From positions 1 to 64,000 of the IMG/VR virus record IMGVR_UViG_3300037961_003440: 64,000 nucleotides of DNA. One strand, written 5' to 3'. Both the position numbers and the translations under genes were made by a program. The notes beneath the pieces are model-generated. The model was given only the letters and a program-made list of their open reading frames with translations. It was not told where the DNA came from and made no database searches. Source of the stretch: a virus. This document shows, in pieces, positions 61,477 through 64,000 of the stretch (position 1 is its first letter; the number at the start of each line of letters is the position of its first letter).

Positions 61477-63879
61477 TTACCACCAATTATCTAATGTTGT
61501 TTGTCTGCCGTCATTGGCTATCGCTGATAAATCCCACCTTAGAGATTCGTATATTAAACTGACTTTCTTATTTATTTCAGAATCGGCCAGCCTAACCCAA
61601 TTTATCGGAAAGTTATCTATAACTTCCTCCAATTTTTTAAATGCAATATAATCCACATTTCTTATTCTTCCCTTAGTTTCATACTGTCTTGGGAAGTTCT
61701 TAATACCTTTGTTATCTACATTGTAATAATAATAACTATCACCTACATTTATTGTTCCTATTTCTTGATTGTAAAACAGAACACCTGCTGAACCACCTGC
61801 AATAGAATCATATTCGTCTAATGGTCGTCTTAATCTACTTTGTTTGATAACTGATGAGGATTTATATTTACCACCTTTTACTAATTTGTACATGGCTTTA
61901 GCATACTTAGTTACTTCTTCTTCGGTTTTACCTAAAGCAACCATTTTTAATATTTTAGATTGTACTTCTTTTGCTAACTTAGTTTCATTTGATTTCTTCA
62001 TTTCAAAACCCATAACAAAGAATTCATCTTCTATATCCTTTCCATCTTTCCAAGAAAGATAACCACAATAACGATTCTTTTTCTTAGATAGGAAAAATGA
62101 TTTTGCATATTTTTCAAATTCTAATACAACATGATTATTAAATACTTCATTTTGAATATAGTCATTTAATTTTTTACAAAGAAGCGTAGCATCTGATGTA
62201 TCTTTTACTTTTACAAATATAGAATCAGTATGTCCATAAATTACTTCATAACCTAATTCTATTGATTTAAATGCTACACTTCTCATCGCTTCTCTTGCAC
62301 TTGCTGTAATTGCTTGAGCCATTTCCATATCTCCCCAACCATAACCGTCTTTTGCTAATACTCCATATAAAGCATTTACACCACGCTTAGTAGCCATTTG
62401 TGCTGAATCCCATTTACGATATTCATCATCATTTTTAGCATTCTTTCTTTTGGTTTTATATTCATCACGCATTTTCATTAGTGTTAAAACTGCTTGAGGC
62501 AAGATACCAATATTATCTTTACAGAATGATACACTTGGTTTTTCTCCTTTCCACTCAACTAAATTTTTAGGCATAGAAAAATAAACATTATGTCCATCAT
62601 CGCTAATAGTTTTTGTTTCCCATGAGATATTTCTTGCGGCCATCATACTTGGATATAGAGATTTGAAATCAAATACAGCAACATTTTCATGTAATCCAAA
62701 AGTTTCTTCTTCTTCAGGATTCATTACGAAAGCCGCTTCATATTTAGTTTTCATACCCTTCATACCTGTTGGTGCTTTCCAATTAGAATGTCGCATAAAA
62801 TATGCCGCACCCATTTGTGAATTATGAAATACACATTCAAAAGGACAAATAAATAGATGTTGTAGAGCAATATCATTTTCACTAATATTCATTTCATTGT
62901 CCATTCTAACCATCAATTCTACATCTACTCGGTTATACTCAAGGAATACTTCAGTATCTTCTAACCATGAGCGTCTAAAGAAATCATCATCTGTAAATTT
63001 AGCATTTGTTCTTTTCTTACCTGCATCTTCACCAAGTAATCTTTTAGAACAATAATCTAATTTAAGAGAAGGAAGTGTACCTCTTTGTGAGTCAAGCCAT
63101 AGTCTTTCAAAACGAGTCATCAAACAATAAGTAATTCTTCCCTTGATTGGTTGTGAAGTATTTGTATATTTAATATTATAAATTCTGTTATGAGATACGC
63201 CTCTAACTTCTCTATGTGGTGATAATTTTTGAGGATTGATTTTGTTTTCTAACAACCTACTAATAATTGTAGGTATATCAAAACCTAATACATACCAACC
63301 TATAATCATGTCAGGGTCTTTATCTTCTACAAATTTAACAAAAGCATTTAACATATCTTCTTCATCATCATAAACTAATACGTCTTTATAATAAGGTAGA
63401 GGTTCAATAGGAAAATGAGTCATTACATAATAGTATTCATCGTATGAATCATAAAATGTAATTGCATTTATTTGTCCATCATATCTTCCACCAACCTGTG
63501 TTTCAATATCAAGATACCATTTTCTTAAATTATATTGAGGTATAGATTCCATATTATCATTAGTATATTTTCTTGCTAAACCTATATCGGCTTCATAAGT
63601 TTTAATCCAATTATTCTTAGCATTATGAAAATCACCAACTGTTTCAAAAGAAACTTTTGTTAAAGGTTTATTATCAAGAGAAACCCAATCGCCAAATGTA
63701 TATGTTGGTTTTATTCTATTATTAGAATACTTACTTGATGAAGCAATATACTCAGGCATATCATCATTTCTATCAATAAAAAGATATGGTTTAAAATTAG
63801 TAATAGTTTTATTAACTCTTTTATTATCACTATCTCTCCAACGCATTTCAATGTTATTTTTTACTTCACTAATAATCAT
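61477..63879 (-). CDS. polB: Family B DNA polymerase
   Basis: An 800-residue protein with AAGGTGAT before the ATG. Exonuclease motifs: YLDIET (Asp 124, Glu 126), GWYVLGFDIP (Asp 201), YNRVD (Asp 319). Polymerase motifs: A, VFDFKSLYPS (Asp 404); B, KRGVNALYG (498-506); C, YGHTDS (548-553). Motif C has His 550 where most family B enzymes have Asp. The C-terminus is QTTLDNWW, a PCNA-interacting peptide. No terminal-protein insertions were noticed, so priming probably depends on the primase in the same operon. Confidence 0.95.
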   Translation of the reverse strand: MIISEVKNNIEMRWRDSDNKRVNKTITNFKPYLFIDRNDDMPEYIASSSKYSNNRIKPTYTFGDWVSLDNKPLTKVSFETVGDFHNAKNNWIKTYEADIGLARKYTNDNMESIPQYNLRKWYLDIETQVGGRYDGQINAITFYDSYDEYYYVMTHFPIEPLPYYKDVLVYDDEEDMLNAFVKFVEDKDPDMIIGWYVLGFDIPTIISRLLENKINPQKLSPHREVRGVSHNRIYNIKYTNTSQPIKGRITYCLMTRFERLWLDSQRGTLPSLKLDYCSKRLLGEDAGKKRTNAKFTDDDFFRRSWLEDTEVFLEYNRVDVELMVRMDNEMNISENDIALQHLFICPFECVFHNSQMGAAYFMRHSNWKAPTGMKGMKTKYEAAFVMNPEEEETFGLHENVAVFDFKSLYPSMMAARNISWETKTISDDGHNVYFSMPKNLVEWKGEKPSVSFCKDNIGILPQAVLTLMKMRDEYKTKRKNAKNDDEYRKWDSAQMATKRGVNALYGVLAKDGYGWGDMEMAQAITASAREAMRSVAFKSIELGYEVIYGHTDSIFVKVKDTSDATLLCKKLNDYIQNEVFNNHVVLEFEKYAKSFFLSKKKNRYCGYLSWKDGKDIEDEFFVMGFEMKKSNETKLAKEVQSKILKMVALGKTEEEVTKYAKAMYKLVKGGKYKSSSVIKQSRLRRPLDEYDSIAGGSAGVLFYNQEIGTINVGDSYYYYNVDNKGIKNFPRQYETKGRIRNVDYIAFKKLEEVIDNFPINWVRLADSEINKKVSLIYESLRWDLSAIANDGRQTTLDNWW

Positions 63880-63888
63880 AATATCACC

Positions 63889-63996
63889 TTAATATAATCC
63901 ATGAGGTTTTGCTTCTAATTGTCCTGCTTGTGTAACTCTACAAAATGTTGCTTTAGTTTGAAAATCAGTAATAGTATGTGCGCCTACATAACTCAT
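63889..63996 (-). CDS. Small protein or C-terminus of a longer one, at window edge
   Basis: Ending just before the polymerase SD, the frame reads MSYVGAHTITDFQTKATFCR and QAGQLEAKPHGLY, 35 residues if ATG 63996 is the start. The frame stays open upstream of this ATG to the window edge for four bases only, so a longer protein cannot be excluded. The sequence is not recognised. The tight spacing places it in the replication operon. Confidence 0.4.
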   Translation of the reverse strand: MSYVGAHTITDFQTKATFCRVTQAGQLEAKPHGLY

Positions 63997-64000
63997 AGAG

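Noticed and set aside
1-64000. tRNA genes, rRNA genes, insertion sequences, integrase or attachment sites
   Set aside because: I saw no cloverleaf with conserved T-loop, no transposase or integrase motifs and no long direct repeats, by reading only.

Overview
The window is part of the genome of a tailed, double-stranded DNA virus (Caudoviricetes) of a marine planktonic archaeon. The head-tail lineage follows from a terminase large subunit, portal, prohead protease, HK97-type capsid protein, tail tube, frameshifted tail chaperones and tape measure protein in the usual order. The archaeal host is inferred from an archaeo-eukaryotic replication set: a PriS primase fused to a PriL-like iron-sulphur domain, a family B DNA polymerase ending in a PCNA-interacting peptide, an ERCC4/XPF-type nuclease, an MCM-like or DUF3987-like AAA+ ATPase and a Cas4/RecB-like nuclease. 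It is also supported by archaeal TATA boxes and one apparently leaderless start. The content and the opposite orientation of replication and structural genes resemble magroviruses of Marine Group II Euryarchaeota. A thaumarchaeal host cannot be excluded from the sequence. The base composition is strongly AT-rich throughout and genes are packed tightly. Shine-Dalgarno (SD) sequences of the GGTGAT or GGAGG type precede most starts.

Layout. (1) 1-14.6 kb, plus strand: an accessory block of mostly small unknown proteins. Nineteen of them begin with the same short sequence, M-(x)-W-x-x-I-L-K (typically MSWKDILK), followed by unrelated bodies: basic zinc ribbons, a PAP2-type phosphatase, coiled coils and a repeat protein. 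A group of small membrane proteins sits at 11.2-12.4 kb. (2) 14.6-31.8 kb: packaging and head module, with a GNAT-like protein, terL, a LAGLIDADG protein, a portal with zinc-binding insertions, large unknown proteins, a long ATP-dependent DNA ligase, a prohead protease with a nested scaffold, and the capsid protein. (3) 31.9-55.6 kb: connector, tail tube, chaperones with a -1 frameshift site, tape measure, tail tip, a 2588-residue tail protein and fibres. (4) 55.7-64 kb, minus strand: a leftward replication operon that ends in a strong hairpin/T-tract terminator at 55.65 kb.

The main observation is the shared N-terminal MSWKDILK sequence. A very similar MxWxE[IL] segment lies at the C-terminus of the scaffold and of a second head-module protein. 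I infer that this is a capsid-loading peptide: the scaffold and about 19 cargo proteins may dock on the same site of the procapsid, comparable in principle to the capsid-targeting sequence of T4 internal proteins. This inference also explains an ATT start codon and a TTG start codon in two of these genes.

Other notable points are a second ATT start in a tail gene, a slippery T TTA AAA heptamer with an upstream SD-like stimulator, a PAP2 phosphatase fused to basic zinc-binding modules, and a family B polymerase with YGHTDS in place of YGDTDS. Several genes below 60 residues were found by hand at 4798, 4916, 6775, 55485, 59500 and 63889.
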